Below the pieces are notes generated by a model that did not search any database, was not told where the DNA came from, and saw nothing but the letters and a program-made list of their open reading frames with translations. Source: Vibrio sp. 99-70-13A1 (GTDB lineage Bacteria; Pseudomonadota; Gammaproteobacteria; Enterobacterales; Vibrionaceae). Taken from it: a stretch of 64,000 nucleotides of DNA. The stretch is from positions 1-64,000 of the forward strand of contig NZ_VTXD01000006.1 in assembly GCF_013114625.1 (NCBI RefSeq), in the 5' to 3' direction. The position numbers were made by a program, and so were the translations under genes. How positions within the stretch are numbered: the stretch's first letter is position 1; every line of letters starts with the position of its first letter. This document shows, piece after piece, positions 30,601 through 40,030 of this stretch.

Positions 30601-30742
30601 CGACCCCAGCCATAATGTAAGGAGGATCATAAGCAGGGAAGGTTTCTCGTTTGATCGTGGATAATGAGCTTATCCCCATTATCAATAAACCCAGCATCAA
30701 TAAATTGGCTGCGGTTGGATGACGAGAGAAAAACTTAATCAT
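27635..30742 (-). CDS. RND efflux pump inner-membrane subunit
   Basis: Proton-driven AcrB-superfamily exporter of 1035 residues with twelve membrane helices and two large periplasmic loops. The helix-4 proton relay carries Asp-Asp (GIMMDDAIVIAE); the N-terminus is IKFFSRHPTAANLLMLGL and the second half has MPSMMGFVSLAGIVVNDSILL. The first helix motif and the periplasmic domain are less like AcrB and more like the VexK/ heavily diverged HAE1 group, so I give no symbol. ATGA overlap with the fusion-protein gene gives coupled translation. Substrate unknown. Confidence 0.94.
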   Translation of the reverse strand: MIKFFSRHPTAANLLMLGLLIMGISSLSTIKRETFPAYDPPYIMAGVVYPGASPQEVEESLCIRMEDAVDGLSNIEETQCEAIEGSARLILKLNEKADIGRMLVDVQTQINSINDFPSEIESPIVQELDWNEPVVDVAITANTSWPDLKAYAEDLKRIMKLDYEVSLVEVSGFSDHQYRVELDGQAIRQLGLTVGDIADQIGRQNIKLPSGNIETPDKHFLIRFDERRVTPVELENIVVGSAANGSVIRLRDIATITDRFELDEQKVLFDGKPSALLKISKNKEDDALRIKERVTQFVDDQRAVAPDGVTLQMTNDLSSVLWDRLTMMVSNGWQGIVLVFATMWLFFSLRYSFWVAAGLPVAFLGGLFLMANLGLSINIMSLVGLLMAIGIMMDDAIVIAESIASHLDRGQKVDDAVYNGVKKVFPGVLSSFLTTVCIFGSLLFLDGEMGAVLKAVPQVLILVLSLSLVEAFLILPNHLSHSLHKEKKEKPALRFKVVLLEKFENFRNTTLMNAVEKVVAYRYAFMGGVLALLLISISLIVGGLVKFQPFPELDGDIAEARIILPPGSSLAQTEKVVDRIVTSAQRLNEEWSEQVEEGNTLVEHITSQFNANADANESGPHLATVRLDLRGSESRNTVIDDFIDAWREDIGDLADPISLVFKQPTMGPGGRAIEIRVKHDDLDELKSASIDIQNYLNRFDGVHGVLDDMRMGKEEVLVKLRDGAETYGVNGQMIASQLRAAFFGQTADEIQLGVENISIEVRLDKAQAGDLQQLANFPIITSDGSQIPLATLATLDFQRNYVRIQRIDGLRTVSVFGDIDNKKASSSAILLQFQREEASKLTTKYPGLRFDFEGEAKDAAKTGASMGKGFLLGLFGVFAILSYQFRSYLEPVVVMLAIPLAFIGVVIGHWLLGHSLSMPSMMGFVSLAGIVVNDSILLVQYIRHHVDEGDSVHDSVVKASRERFRAVFLTSMTTAAGLLPLLTETSLQAQVIQPLVISIVFGIFASTLLVLFMIPAAYAILADFGMVKKHEPLEA

Positions 30743-32058
30743 AGTGAGCTTTCCTCTGCATCATTAAGGGTAGACTCACGCAATAGCATTCCATCAATTG
30801 CAGGCAGAATATCATTTAAGATCAGCTTATCGCCTTGCTCAAAATCTCCTTCAACTACAACGGTATTATCTCGACGGTAAATCACAGATACCGGCTGCAT
30901 TTTCAACCGGCTGTCTTGACCAAACATATACACAGTATCACCATGTAATGCTCGCTCAGGGATCACCCAACTCGGGTTGGCGACACCTTCAATTTCAGCC
31001 CTCACAAACATGCCATTTACTAAAGGGGGCACGCTGCTTGGCTTAAGTTGTGTGTAATCTTGTTGGATCTCTAAAATCACACCCGCTGTTGCTTGGCTTT
31101 CATCAACCGTTTCGCTGATCCTCGCCACTTTGGCGTCCCACTGTGCATGCAAGTTACCGCTGCTTAATTCAATAATGGCGGAAATTGGTGAAGTATCGGG
31201 ATTTGGAATACCGGATTCATCTCGGCTAAAATCGCTCAAACTCGATGCCAACACTTGCATGTCATGGATCGATAACTGTGCTTCCACTTCCATGACATCA
31301 ATACCATGGGCAATCACCATGGTTTGCTGCAAATTCACGACTTGGTTTTGTTCAATATCGACCTGAGCAATGCGCATTGCCTTAAGCAAGGTCACGCTGG
31401 TTTTATCAAGTGATCGCTGAGCTTCTTGTACTTTAGAGACATTGACCTTAACAACCGCTTCTGCAACGCGTTTTTCATCTGGCATCAAAGCAATTTGGTT
31501 TTCGACATCAAGAACTAACTTGCGTTGAGACAAAGCACTTTGCTCTTGGAGATCAACATCTGATTGCGAGGTGAGACCTTTCTTGCGAAGATCTTGCTTT
31601 CTTTGGAGCTCTTTATTGCTGATCACTAACCGATTTTTTTCGATCTTCAACGTCTGTTTTAAATTACTTTCTTCAAGGGTTAATTTCGCCAACGATGTTT
31701 GGCTGGATTTGAGATCCGCTTGAGCTTGAATCAACTTCAATTCGTAATCTAAAGGATCAATTCTAAGCACCTCAGTACCGGCAGGGATCACCTGACCTTT
31801 TTCAAGGTTAGGATGGCGATAGACAATCTTCCCTGTTACTTCAGCAATGGCTTTCCACTCCACTTTCGGTGTGACCTTTCCAAAACCCACCGCCAATGGC
31901 GCCATTGGCTGTTTTTCCAAAATAACAGTATCAACTAACCTAGCTCGATCTCCCGCAGGTTTGGTTGGTAAGTCAGGTCGTAAATTGGATGCAATAAAAA
32001 GGGTCACGACACCTACCGCAAGCGCAGGAAAAAACAGGAGTTTACGATTTATTTTCAT
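30739..32058 (-). CDS. RND efflux membrane fusion (adaptor) protein
   Basis: Periplasmic adaptor joining the RND pump to an outer-membrane channel; 439 residues. Signal-anchor helix at 7-24, then a lipoyl/barrel-sandwich half (PNLEKGQVIPAGTEVLRIDP), a long coiled-coil hairpin (about 100-240, rich in K, E, L, Q), and beta-barrel sections. No lipobox Cys, so anchored by the N-terminal helix. It overlaps the pump gene by 4 bases and lies 19 bases after the TetR gene. No TolC-like gene is in the operon; a housekeeping TolC elsewhere is probably used. Confidence 0.93.
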   Translation of the reverse strand: MKINRKLLFFPALAVGVVTLFIASNLRPDLPTKPAGDRARLVDTVILEKQPMAPLAVGFGKVTPKVEWKAIAEVTGKIVYRHPNLEKGQVIPAGTEVLRIDPLDYELKLIQAQADLKSSQTSLAKLTLEESNLKQTLKIEKNRLVISNKELQRKQDLRKKGLTSQSDVDLQEQSALSQRKLVLDVENQIALMPDEKRVAEAVVKVNVSKVQEAQRSLDKTSVTLLKAMRIAQVDIEQNQVVNLQQTMVIAHGIDVMEVEAQLSIHDMQVLASSLSDFSRDESGIPNPDTSPISAIIELSSGNLHAQWDAKVARISETVDESQATAGVILEIQQDYTQLKPSSVPPLVNGMFVRAEIEGVANPSWVIPERALHGDTVYMFGQDSRLKMQPVSVIYRRDNTVVVEGDFEQGDKLILNDILPAIDGMLLRESTLNDAEESSL

Positions 32059-32077
32059 TGTTATAGTCCTTTAATAA

Positions 32078-32791
32078 CTACGCAGTAGGTTTTTCAGATA
32101 CAGAAGGTAAAGATGCCAAAAGTGGCGACGTGTCAGAATAAGACGATGATTCAGTATTAATAAACCCTGAAGTCATCAATTGAATATTGTGTTCGATTAA
32201 GCGATTCAAAAAGGCATCATTAAGTTCGACACCATGCAAAGCAAGCAATGGCGGAGGCGCTATAAAAGGAAACACCATTAAGCTGACAAAAGAAATTCTG
32301 CACAGTTTTGGATCCATTCCTTCCTTTAAGACACCACTTTCCACCAACTTGCCAAATATGGCATCTTGGCAAGGTTTAGTCACATCAAGGAAGACTTTCT
32401 CTAGTAACCCTCTTTGCATGTCTGAAGGCGGCATATTCATCACTTGTGCGATCAAGCGAGGGAACCTAGGGGTTTTGACCATTTCTTTATAGTAAGTTCT
32501 CATTAAACCGATGAAGTTTTCTTGATTGCTGTTTTGCACCAGCTTATCCATCTGCACTTTCATCGGTTCGAGTGTTTCTCGCACCATGCTTTCAAATAGA
32601 CCAGCTTTATTGCCAAAGTAATAACGGATCATCGCAATATTGACCCCAGCTCGCTCGGCGATTAGGCGAGTTGATACTTTGTCATATGAGTGGATAACAA
32701 ATAAGTCTCGTGCACTACTAATCAGTAACTCCCGAGCTTCAGTTTTATGATGTGGTCGACCGGCTTTTCTGGTTGTCATATCCATTACCAT
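32078..32791 (-). CDS. TetR-family repressor of the RND operon
   Basis: A 237-residue one-component repressor. The N-terminal helix-turn-helix (about 20-65) is TRLIAERAGVNIAMIRYYFG followed by NKAGLFESMV; the ligand-binding C-terminal half is helical. Position as first gene of tetR-adaptor-pump implies local autoregulated control. Three in-frame ATGs at 32791, 32785 and 32779 (MVMDMTTRKAG) lack a good ribosome site, so the exact start is unsure. The upstream region carries three inverted repeats, candidate operators (see 32805-32883). Confidence 0.92.
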   Translation of the reverse strand: MVMDMTTRKAGRPHHKTEARELLISSARDLFVIHSYDKVSTRLIAERAGVNIAMIRYYFGNKAGLFESMVRETLEPMKVQMDKLVQNSNQENFIGLMRTYYKEMVKTPRFPRLIAQVMNMPPSDMQRGLLEKVFLDVTKPCQDAIFGKLVESGVLKEGMDPKLCRISFVSLMVFPFIAPPPLLALHGVELNDAFLNRLIEHNIQLMTSGFINTESSSYSDTSPLLASLPSVSEKPTA

Positions 32792-33152
32792 CAGTTTGGC
32801 ATTAATTAATCACTGATTAATTCTAGACTATAGAGTCTAAATGGTAAGCGGAATAATTAACCAAAAGTTAATCAATTGATTAATTAATCAAATCTTAAAT
32901 AAAAACATCATGTCGATTGTTAACAATAAAAAAGATCGACACAAAACTTTAACCCATCTATACCCATCAACATAACGTCAACATCTACATAAAACATACA
33001 GCTCGGAATATATAACCATAAAACATTAAAAAATAAGAACAAACCAAATGAATCATTACCTCGATGATGCTTTTATTGGATTTTCCCGTTTGACGACTAG
33101 AATAAATTGCGGTAAATATGGTGTTAACAGTTTATTTACGGATATTTGTGTA
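32792..33152. promoter_or_regulatory. Divergent region between tetR-RND operon and leu leader
   Basis: AT-rich, no gene. Left part holds inverted repeats TTAATCA-c-TGATTAA (32806-32820), TAGACT-atag-AGTCTA (32824-32839) and TTAATCA-at-TGATTAA (32868-32883). Right part holds a possible leu promoter, TTGACG (33090-33095), 17 bases, TAAATA (33113-33118); the -10 is poor. Confidence 0.5.
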
Positions 33153-33215
33153 ATGCCTTTTTCTTTTACTCTACTGCTGAAACTTCTCCTTATCGTGAAC
33201 CAATCGCGTGGGTAA
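33153..33215 (+). CDS. leuL: leu operon leader peptide LeuL
   Basis: A 20-codon frame, MPFSFTLLLKLLLIVNQSRG, with six leucine codons in seven (CTA CTG CTG AAA CTT CTC CTT). It is followed by a terminator and precedes leuA, the signature of a leucine-sensing attenuator. When leucyl-tRNA is short, the ribosome would stall on the Leu run; when it is plentiful, translation proceeds to the stop. The 3' end of the frame (GCGTGGGT, 33206-33213) is also the antiterminator strand. The ribosome site (GGAT) is weak. Confidence 0.9.
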   Translation: MPFSFTLLLKLLLIVNQSRG

Positions 33216-33243
33216 GTTGTGGGTGAAGATACACACAAATATG

Positions 33244-33268
33244 AAACCCGCGCTAAGCGGGTTTTTTT
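33244..33268 (+). terminator. leu operon attenuator terminator
   Basis: AAACCCGC-gctaa-GCGGGTTTTTTT. Its left arm ACCCGCGC (33246-33253) pairs alternatively with GCGTGGGT (33206-33213, one G-U), so terminator and antiterminator are mutually exclusive. Confidence 0.92.
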
Positions 33269-33350
33269 GTAACTAACGACACTTAAAGAACATCATTCTT
33301 AATAACAATCTGGATAGCAATCGATTTAATATCGAAATAAGGAAGCACCC

Positions 33351-34898
33351 ATGAACGATCAAGTGATAATTTTTGATACGACCTTACGTGATGGTGAGCA
33401 AGCATTGGCTGCAAGCCTAACGGTAAAAGAGAAGTTACAAATTGCATATGCGCTTGAGCGACTGGGTGTAGATGTTATTGAAGCTGGATTCCCTGTTTCT
33501 TCTCCAGGTGATTTTGAATCCGTTCAAACTATTGCGCGTAACATTAAAGGTAGCCGTATTTGTGCACTTTCTCGCGCAGTAGCAAAAGACATTGACGCAG
33601 CAGCCGAAGCATTAAAAGTTGCAGAGCAGTTCCGTATCCACACTTTCATTTCAACTTCAACGGTTCACGTTCAAGATAAACTGCGCCGTAGCTACGACGA
33701 TGTTGTAGAGATGGCAGTAAAAGCCGTTAAACACGCTCGTAACTACACTGATGACGTTGAGTTCTCTTGTGAAGATGCAGGGCGTACGCCTATCGACAAC
33801 TTATGTCGAATGGTTGAAGCCGCGATCAACGCAGGTGCGAAAACCATCAATATTCCAGATACTGTGGGCTACACCGTACCTAACGAGTTTGGTGGCATTA
33901 TTCAAACGCTTTTCAACCGTGTTCCAAACATCGATCAAGCGATCATTTCTGTCCACTGTCACGATGACCTTGGCATGTCCGTTGCCAACTCTATCGCAGC
34001 GGTTCAAGCCGGAGCGCGCCAAGTGGAAGGCACAATCAATGGTATCGGTGAGCGTGCAGGTAACTGTTCTCTAGAAGAAATTGCGATGATCATCAAGACA
34101 CGCCAAGAGCTACTAGGCGTAACGACTGGTTTGAAATACGACGAAATTCACCGTACAAGTAAGTTAGTGAGCCAACTTTGTCATATGCCAATCCAAGACA
34201 ACAAAGCAATTGTCGGTGCTAATGCATTTAGCCACTCTTCAGGCATCCACCAAGACGGTATGCTAAAGAATAAAAACACATACGAAATCATGACTCCTGA
34301 GTCTATTGGTCTTAAGAATAAAGCATTGAACTTAACCAGCCGTTCTGGACGTGCTGCTGTGAAGAGCCATATGGATACAATGGGCTACAAAGAAACTGAG
34401 TACAACCTAAATTCACTATATGATGACTTTGTAAAACTAGCGGACCGTAAAGGACAAGTCTTTGACTACGACTTAGAAGCTCTAATGTACTTCTCTAACC
34501 TTCGTGATGAAGATGACTTTTATAAACTTAACTACCTAAGCGTGCAATCTGGTAGTGTTATGTCTACAACGAGTGTCAAGCTTCAATGTGGTGATGAAGA
34601 GAAGTGCGAAGCGGCTGTGGGTAATGGTCCCGTTGATGCACTTTATCAATGTATCTACCGCGTAACCGGCTATGAAATTGTATTAGATAAGTTTGACCTA
34701 ACAGCAAAAGGCGAAGGTGAAGATGGCTTAGGTCAAGCCGATATCATCGCTAACTACAAAGGTCGTAAATACCACGGAACGGGCATTTCTACGGATATCG
34801 TTGAAGCGTCAGGTGAAGCTCTATTACATGTGATTAATAGCATTCATCGTGCTGACCAAATTGCGGAAATGAAACAAAATAAAGCCGCAGCTGAATAA
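33351..34898 (+). CDS. leuA: 2-isopropylmalate synthase LeuA
   Basis: Condenses 2-oxoisovalerate with acetyl-CoA, the first committed step of leucine synthesis, leucine-inhibited. The TIM-barrel signature [15 protein letters not shown] and the metal-binding HCHDDLGM are visible; the C-terminal LeuA dimer/regulatory domain (about 390-505) follows. Length 515 (E. coli 523). First gene of leuABCD behind the leader attenuator; AAGGAAG precedes the ATG. The spacer to leuB is an unusual 136 bases with predicted structure. Confidence 0.98.
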   Translation: MNDQVIIFDTTLRDGEQALAASLTVKEKLQIAYALERLGVDVIEAGFPVSSPGDFESVQTIARNIKGSRICALSRAVAKDIDAAAEALKVAEQFRIHTFISTSTVHVQDKLRRSYDDVVEMAVKAVKHARNYTDDVEFSCEDAGRTPIDNLCRMVEAAINAGAKTINIPDTVGYTVPNEFGGIIQTLFNRVPNIDQAIISVHCHDDLGMSVANSIAAVQAGARQVEGTINGIGERAGNCSLEEIAMIIKTRQELLGVTTGLKYDEIHRTSKLVSQLCHMPIQDNKAIVGANAFSHSSGIHQDGMLKNKNTYEIMTPESIGLKNKALNLTSRSGRAAVKSHMDTMGYKETEYNLNSLYDDFVKLADRKGQVFDYDLEALMYFSNLRDEDDFYKLNYLSVQSGSVMSTTSVKLQCGDEEKCEAAVGNGPVDALYQCIYRVTGYEIVLDKFDLTAKGEGEDGLGQADIIANYKGRKYHGTGISTDIVEASGEALLHVINSIHRADQIAEMKQNKAAAE

Positions 34899-36126
<1,228 letters not shown>

Positions 36127-36242
36127 GTTAGATGTTCTGATTAGAAGCAAATACATAAGAATAATATCAAGCCAAGTCAGCCTAAACGGATTACTTGGTT
36201 TGAAAAAAACACTGGGACGGATGCTCCCAAGGAAGAAAAGCT
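36127..36242 (+). promoter_or_regulatory. Structured leuB-leuC spacer
   Basis: 116 bases. A 15-base-arm hairpin spans 36168-36202 (arms CAAGCCAAGTCAGCC and GGATTACTTGGTTTG, two mismatches, loop TAAAC). A smaller TGGGA / TCCCA stem (36213-36229) lies just before the leuC ribosome site AAGGAAG. No T-run follows the large stem, so it is not a plain terminator; RNA processing or stability is more likely. Confidence 0.5.
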
Positions 36243-37655
36243 ATGTCGACAAACCAGCAAGCAAAAACCTTATACGAAAAAGTTTATGACGCTCACGTTG
36301 CAGTAGCAGCGAAAGGCGAAACTCCAATTCTTTATATCGATCGCCACCTAGTCCACGAAGTAACATCGCCACAAGCTTTTGATGGTCTGCGTGAAAAAGG
36401 TCGTAAAGTTCGCCAAGTGAACAAAACTTTCGCCACAATGGACCACAACGTTTCCACTCTAACGAAAGACATCAACGCTTCTGGTGAGATGGCTCGTATC
36501 CAAATGGAAACGCTATCGAAAAACTGTGAAGAGTTTGGTGTGACGCTTTACGACCTAAACCACAAATACCAAGGTATTGTTCACGTCATGGGACCGGAAC
36601 TAGGCATTACTCTTCCGGGTATGACGATTGTATGTGGTGACTCGCATACCGCTACTCACGGTGCATTTGGTTCACTGGCATTTGGTATCGGAACTTCAGA
36701 AGTTGAGCACGTTCTTGCTACTCAAACGTTAAAACAAGATCGCGCTAAAACGATGAAAATTGAAGTAAAAGGCAAAGTAGCGCAGGGCATTACAGCAAAA
36801 GATATAGTGCTAGCGATCATTGGTAAGACAACGGCAGCTGGTGGTACAGGCTACGTAGTTGAATTCTGTGGTGAGGCAATTACAGACCTTACGATGGAAG
36901 GTCGAATGACAGTATGTAACATGGCAATCGAACTGGGTGCTAAAGCAGGCCTAATCGCTCCAGATGAAACCACTTACGAATACATCAAAGGTCGTAAATT
37001 CTCTCCAGAAGGCGAAGAATTAGAAGCGGCAATTGAATACTGGAACACATTGAAAACCGATGCTGATGCAGAGTTCGATGCTGTTGTAACGCTAGAAGCA
37101 GCAGGCATCAAACCACAAGTCACTTGGGGTACTAACCCAGGTCAGGTTATCTCTGTAGATACACCAATCCCTGCACCAGAAAGCTTTGCAGACCCAGTTG
37201 AAAAAGCATCAGCAGAAAAAGCTCTGGCTTACATGGGGCTTGAAGCGGGCAAGTCATTATCTGACTACAACGTTGATAAAGTGTTCGTTGGTTCTTGTAC
37301 GAACTCTCGTATCGAAGACATGCGTGCAGCTGCAGCGATTGCAAAAGGTCGCCAAGTAGCGAAACACGTTCAAGCACTTATCGTTCCTGGTTCTGAGCAA
37401 GTGAAAGCACAAGCAGAAACAGAAGGCTTAGATAAGATCTTTATCGAAGCAGGCTTCGAGTGGCGCTTACCAGGCTGCTCTATGTGTCTTGCAATGAACA
37501 ATGACCGTCTTGGTCCACAAGAACGCTGTGCTTCTACATCAAACCGTAACTTTGAAGGTCGCCAAGGCCGTGATGGTCGTACGCACCTAGTTAGCCCAGC
37601 AATGGCAGCCGCCGCCGCTATCGCTGGTCACTTTGTCGATATTCGTGAATTTTAA
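36243..37655 (+). CDS. leuC: 3-isopropylmalate dehydratase large subunit LeuC
   Basis: Aconitase-family enzyme that isomerises 2- to 3-isopropylmalate together with LeuD. The [4Fe-4S] ligands are Cys352 (VGSCTNSR), Cys412 and Cys415 (PGCSMC). Other marks: [29 protein letters not shown] and [11 protein letters not shown]. Length 470 is normal. LeuD starts 14 bases downstream. It follows leuB, so the pathway order is leuABCD as in enterics. Confidence 0.98.
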   Translation: MSTNQQAKTLYEKVYDAHVAVAAKGETPILYIDRHLVHEVTSPQAFDGLREKGRKVRQVNKTFATMDHNVSTLTKDINASGEMARIQMETLSKNCEEFGVTLYDLNHKYQGIVHVMGPELGITLPGMTIVCGDSHTATHGAFGSLAFGIGTSEVEHVLATQTLKQDRAKTMKIEVKGKVAQGITAKDIVLAIIGKTTAAGGTGYVVEFCGEAITDLTMEGRMTVCNMAIELGAKAGLIAPDETTYEYIKGRKFSPEGEELEAAIEYWNTLKTDADAEFDAVVTLEAAGIKPQVTWGTNPGQVISVDTPIPAPESFADPVEKASAEKALAYMGLEAGKSLSDYNVDKVFVGSCTNSRIEDMRAAAAIAKGRQVAKHVQALIVPGSEQVKAQAETEGLDKIFIEAGFEWRLPGCSMCLAMNNDRLGPQERCASTSNRNFEGRQGRDGRTHLVSPAMAAAAAIAGHFVDIREF

Positions 37656-37669
37656 TTAGAGGATTTAAC

Positions 37670-38272
37670 ATGTCAGGTTTTCAACAACACACCGGATTAG
37701 TCGTTCCTCTAGATACGGCCAACATCGATACAGATGCGATAATTCCAAAGCAGTTTCTACAAAAAGTGAACCGCATTGGTTTTGGTAAGCACTTATTCCA
37801 CGACTGGCGCTTCCTAGATGATGCTGGTCAGCAAGCAAACCCTGAGTTTGTTATGAACGAGCCTCGCTACCAAGGCGCTTCGATTCTACTGGCTCGTGAA
37901 AACTTTGGTTGTGGTTCATCTCGTGAACACGCCCCTTGGGCACTTGCCGATTACGGCATCCAAGTGATGATAGCTCCAAGCTTTGCCGATATTTTCTACG
38001 GTAACTCGATCAATAACCAGATGGTGCCGGTTCGTCTTACAGAGCAGGAAGTCGATGAGCTATTCCAGTTCGTTGAAGCGAATGAAGGCGCTGAAATTAC
38101 CGTTGATTTAGAAGCACTGAAAGTATCTGCGAACGGTAAACAGTACTCATTTGAAATTGATGATTTCCGCCGTCATTGCCTGCTCAACGGGTTAGACAAT
38201 ATTGGTCTAACCTTACAGCATGAAGAAAAGATCTCAGCATTCGAAGAAAAGATCCCAAGTTTCTTAGCTTAA
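37670..38272 (+). CDS. leuD: 3-isopropylmalate dehydratase small subunit LeuD
   Basis: Swivelling subunit of isopropylmalate isomerase. Visible: [15 protein letters not shown] near the start and [18 protein letters not shown], the small-subunit signature that binds substrate carboxylate. Length 200 (E. coli 201). AGAGGA precedes the ATG. The stop codon is inside an 8-bp tandem repeat, and the terminator follows about 80 bases later. Confidence 0.98.
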   Translation: MSGFQQHTGLVVPLDTANIDTDAIIPKQFLQKVNRIGFGKHLFHDWRFLDDAGQQANPEFVMNEPRYQGASILLARENFGCGSSREHAPWALADYGIQVMIAPSFADIFYGNSINNQMVPVRLTEQEVDELFQFVEANEGAEITVDLEALKVSANGKQYSFEIDDFRRHCLLNGLDNIGLTLQHEEKISAFEEKIPSFLA

Positions 38273-38294
38273 TAGCTTAATAGCTTAATAGCTT
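38265..38294. repeat. 8-bp tandem repeat at the leuD stop codon
   Basis: TAGCTTAA three times plus a TAGCTT remnant. The first unit includes the last Ala codon and TAA stop of leuD; every extra unit adds only untranslated sequence. Confidence 0.88.
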
Positions 38295-38352
38295 TTGAAG
38301 CATATTGGCTTTGAGGCTTAAAGGTTCTTAAACTTTAATGAGTACACAGAAT

Positions 38353-38377
38353 AAAGATTGGCTATTTGCCAATCTTT
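38353..38377 (+). terminator. leuABCD operon terminator
   Basis: AAAGATTGGC-tattt-GCCAATCTTT followed by TCTTTT. Confidence 0.88.
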
Positions 38378-38518
38378 TCTTTTATCTGAAAGAAAATAAA
38401 GGAATGGCAGGTCGTATTATCTACTGCATTGAATACCTGCAGTGCTAAGATCCATTAATCAGATTGTCTCAATGAATCATTCCAAGAATCATAGAACAAA
38501 CGTCAACTGGAGATAAAC

Positions 38519-39301
38519 ATGAAATATGTACTGCTAATGATAAGTATGCTGTTTTCTACATTAAGTTGGTCAGCACCTAAATCAGAGTTATGGGTTTATT
38601 GGAACCAGAGTAATGAACAAAACCAAGCCTCAATCTCACACCACGCCTGGCAAGATTTCCTTGATAGTTATTTGGTAAAAGAAGGTGAGAATACTTTAGT
38701 TAGTTATCACTCAGTCAGTGACTTAAACAAGGCTCAATTAAATACTTACATAAAGCAGTTAGAGCAGGTAAACCCGCTTGACTACTCTAAGAATGAACAA
38801 TATGCCTATTGGGTTAATTTATATAACGCGGTAACGGTTGATCTTATCTTAGAGGCTTACCCAATTAAATCGATCACTAAATTGGGGGGGATATTCAGCT
38901 TTGGTCCTTGGGGGGATGACGTAGTTAAAGTGAATGGCAAAGACCTAACTTTAAATGACATCGAACATAGAATTTTGCGCCCTATCTGGCAAGATGCAAG
39001 AACCCACTACGCCGTAAATTGTGCGAGCCTAGGTTGCCCTAACCTACAGCAAGCCGCTTTTACAGCATCCAACACCGATGCATTATTAGAACAAGCGGCT
39101 ACGCAATTTATATCGAGTAAAAAAGGGGTTCATCAACAAGGTGACCAGTTAATTCTTTCCTCTATTTATGAATGGTTTAGCGAAGATTTCGGTAATAAGC
39201 AATCACTAACTAAACATTTAGAGAAATATCAAAATCAGCCGATTAACCTTAACCAAAAAGTGTCCTACGAATACGATTGGTCGCTTAACGAAAGTAAATA
39301 G
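38519..39301 (+). CDS. Secreted DUF547 protein
   Basis: A 260-residue exported protein of unknown function. Signal peptide MKYVLLMISMLFSTLSWS with cleavage after SWSA likely. The DUF547 core is visible: NEQYAYWVNLYNAVTVDLIL, then DIEHRILRPIWQDARTHYAVNCASLGCPNL, with the family's His, Asn, Cys and Cys. Two cysteines (SLGCP and NCAS) are close and could pair in the periplasm. It has its own spacer and terminator; no partner genes. Confidence 0.88.
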   Translation: MKYVLLMISMLFSTLSWSAPKSELWVYWNQSNEQNQASISHHAWQDFLDSYLVKEGENTLVSYHSVSDLNKAQLNTYIKQLEQVNPLDYSKNEQYAYWVNLYNAVTVDLILEAYPIKSITKLGGIFSFGPWGDDVVKVNGKDLTLNDIEHRILRPIWQDARTHYAVNCASLGCPNLQQAAFTASNTDALLEQAATQFISSKKGVHQQGDQLILSSIYEWFSEDFGNKQSLTKHLEKYQNQPINLNQKVSYEYDWSLNESK

Positions 39302-39375
39302 CTTTGGGTACCCTTTAACTTTAGATATCCCTCTACAGTTATATCTAAAGTTATAGATAGCCTTTATTTAATGAC

Positions 39376-39403
39376 AAAAAAGGAGACTCTCGTCTCCTTT
39401 TTT
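39376..39403. terminator. Bidirectional terminator between DUF547 and DUF924 genes
   Basis: AAAAAAGGAGAC-tctc-GTCTCCTTTTTT, symmetrical and placed between convergent genes. Confidence 0.92.
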
Positions 39404-39432
39404 CATCAGTTGTCGCTTAACTCACTCATTGA

Positions 39433-39972
39433 CTAAAAGCTCGATCCTGGCTCTTGTAAAAACTCAATCTCTTCAGCTGTTGATTTTCGTCCTAGAATCT
39501 CATTACGGTGTGGATAACGACCAAAGCGCTCGATAATCACTTTATGCTTATGTTCAAAGTCTATATTACCTTCAAGTCCATTTTTCTCGAACAGCTCCAC
39601 GGCTTGCTCATGAACCACTAAAGACTCACTGTGCATATACGGCATGTATAAAAAACTGCGCTGAGATGGAGTCAGCAATTGATCAAACCCACCAGCAACC
39701 GCTTCTTGAGCAAGAGCAAGCGCCATTGAATCAGCAGCAAATGCACCAGCAGTATTTCGCCCAATATTTCTTGAAAATTGATCAAGTACGATAATTTCAG
39801 CCAGACGCCCTTCAGCTGAAGTGCGCCATTCAAATAATTCACTTTGAATGGCGGCTTGGTACACCTGACCAAATCGACTTTCAATCAAATTGTCGATTTC
39901 CTGCCCGCCAACAAACCAATCTTTTGGGGTTAACTCTTCAAACCAAAAATCAATGACTTCTTGATAATCCAT
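39433..39972 (-). CDS. DUF924 family protein
   Basis: Cytoplasmic helical protein of unknown biochemical role, about 179 residues. Family marks: VIDFWFEELTPKDWF at the start, then EIIVLDQFSRNIGRNTAGAFAADSMAL, and FLYMPYMHSES. TPR-like fold is known for the family. I chose the ATG at 39972 (MDYQEVIDFW) because AAGGAG lies eight bases before it; the ATG at 39978 would put the ribosome site too close. Single gene. Confidence 0.88.
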   Translation of the reverse strand: MDYQEVIDFWFEELTPKDWFVGGQEIDNLIESRFGQVYQAAIQSELFEWRTSAEGRLAEIIVLDQFSRNIGRNTAGAFAADSMALALAQEAVAGGFDQLLTPSQRSFLYMPYMHSESLVVHEQAVELFEKNGLEGNIDFEHKHKVIIERFGRYPHRNEILGRKSTAEEIEFLQEPGSSF

Positions 39973-40030
39973 TACCATTACTCCTTTTTGGCTCTAACAT
40001 ACAAAGCCAGTGCGTAATTCGATACTAGCG

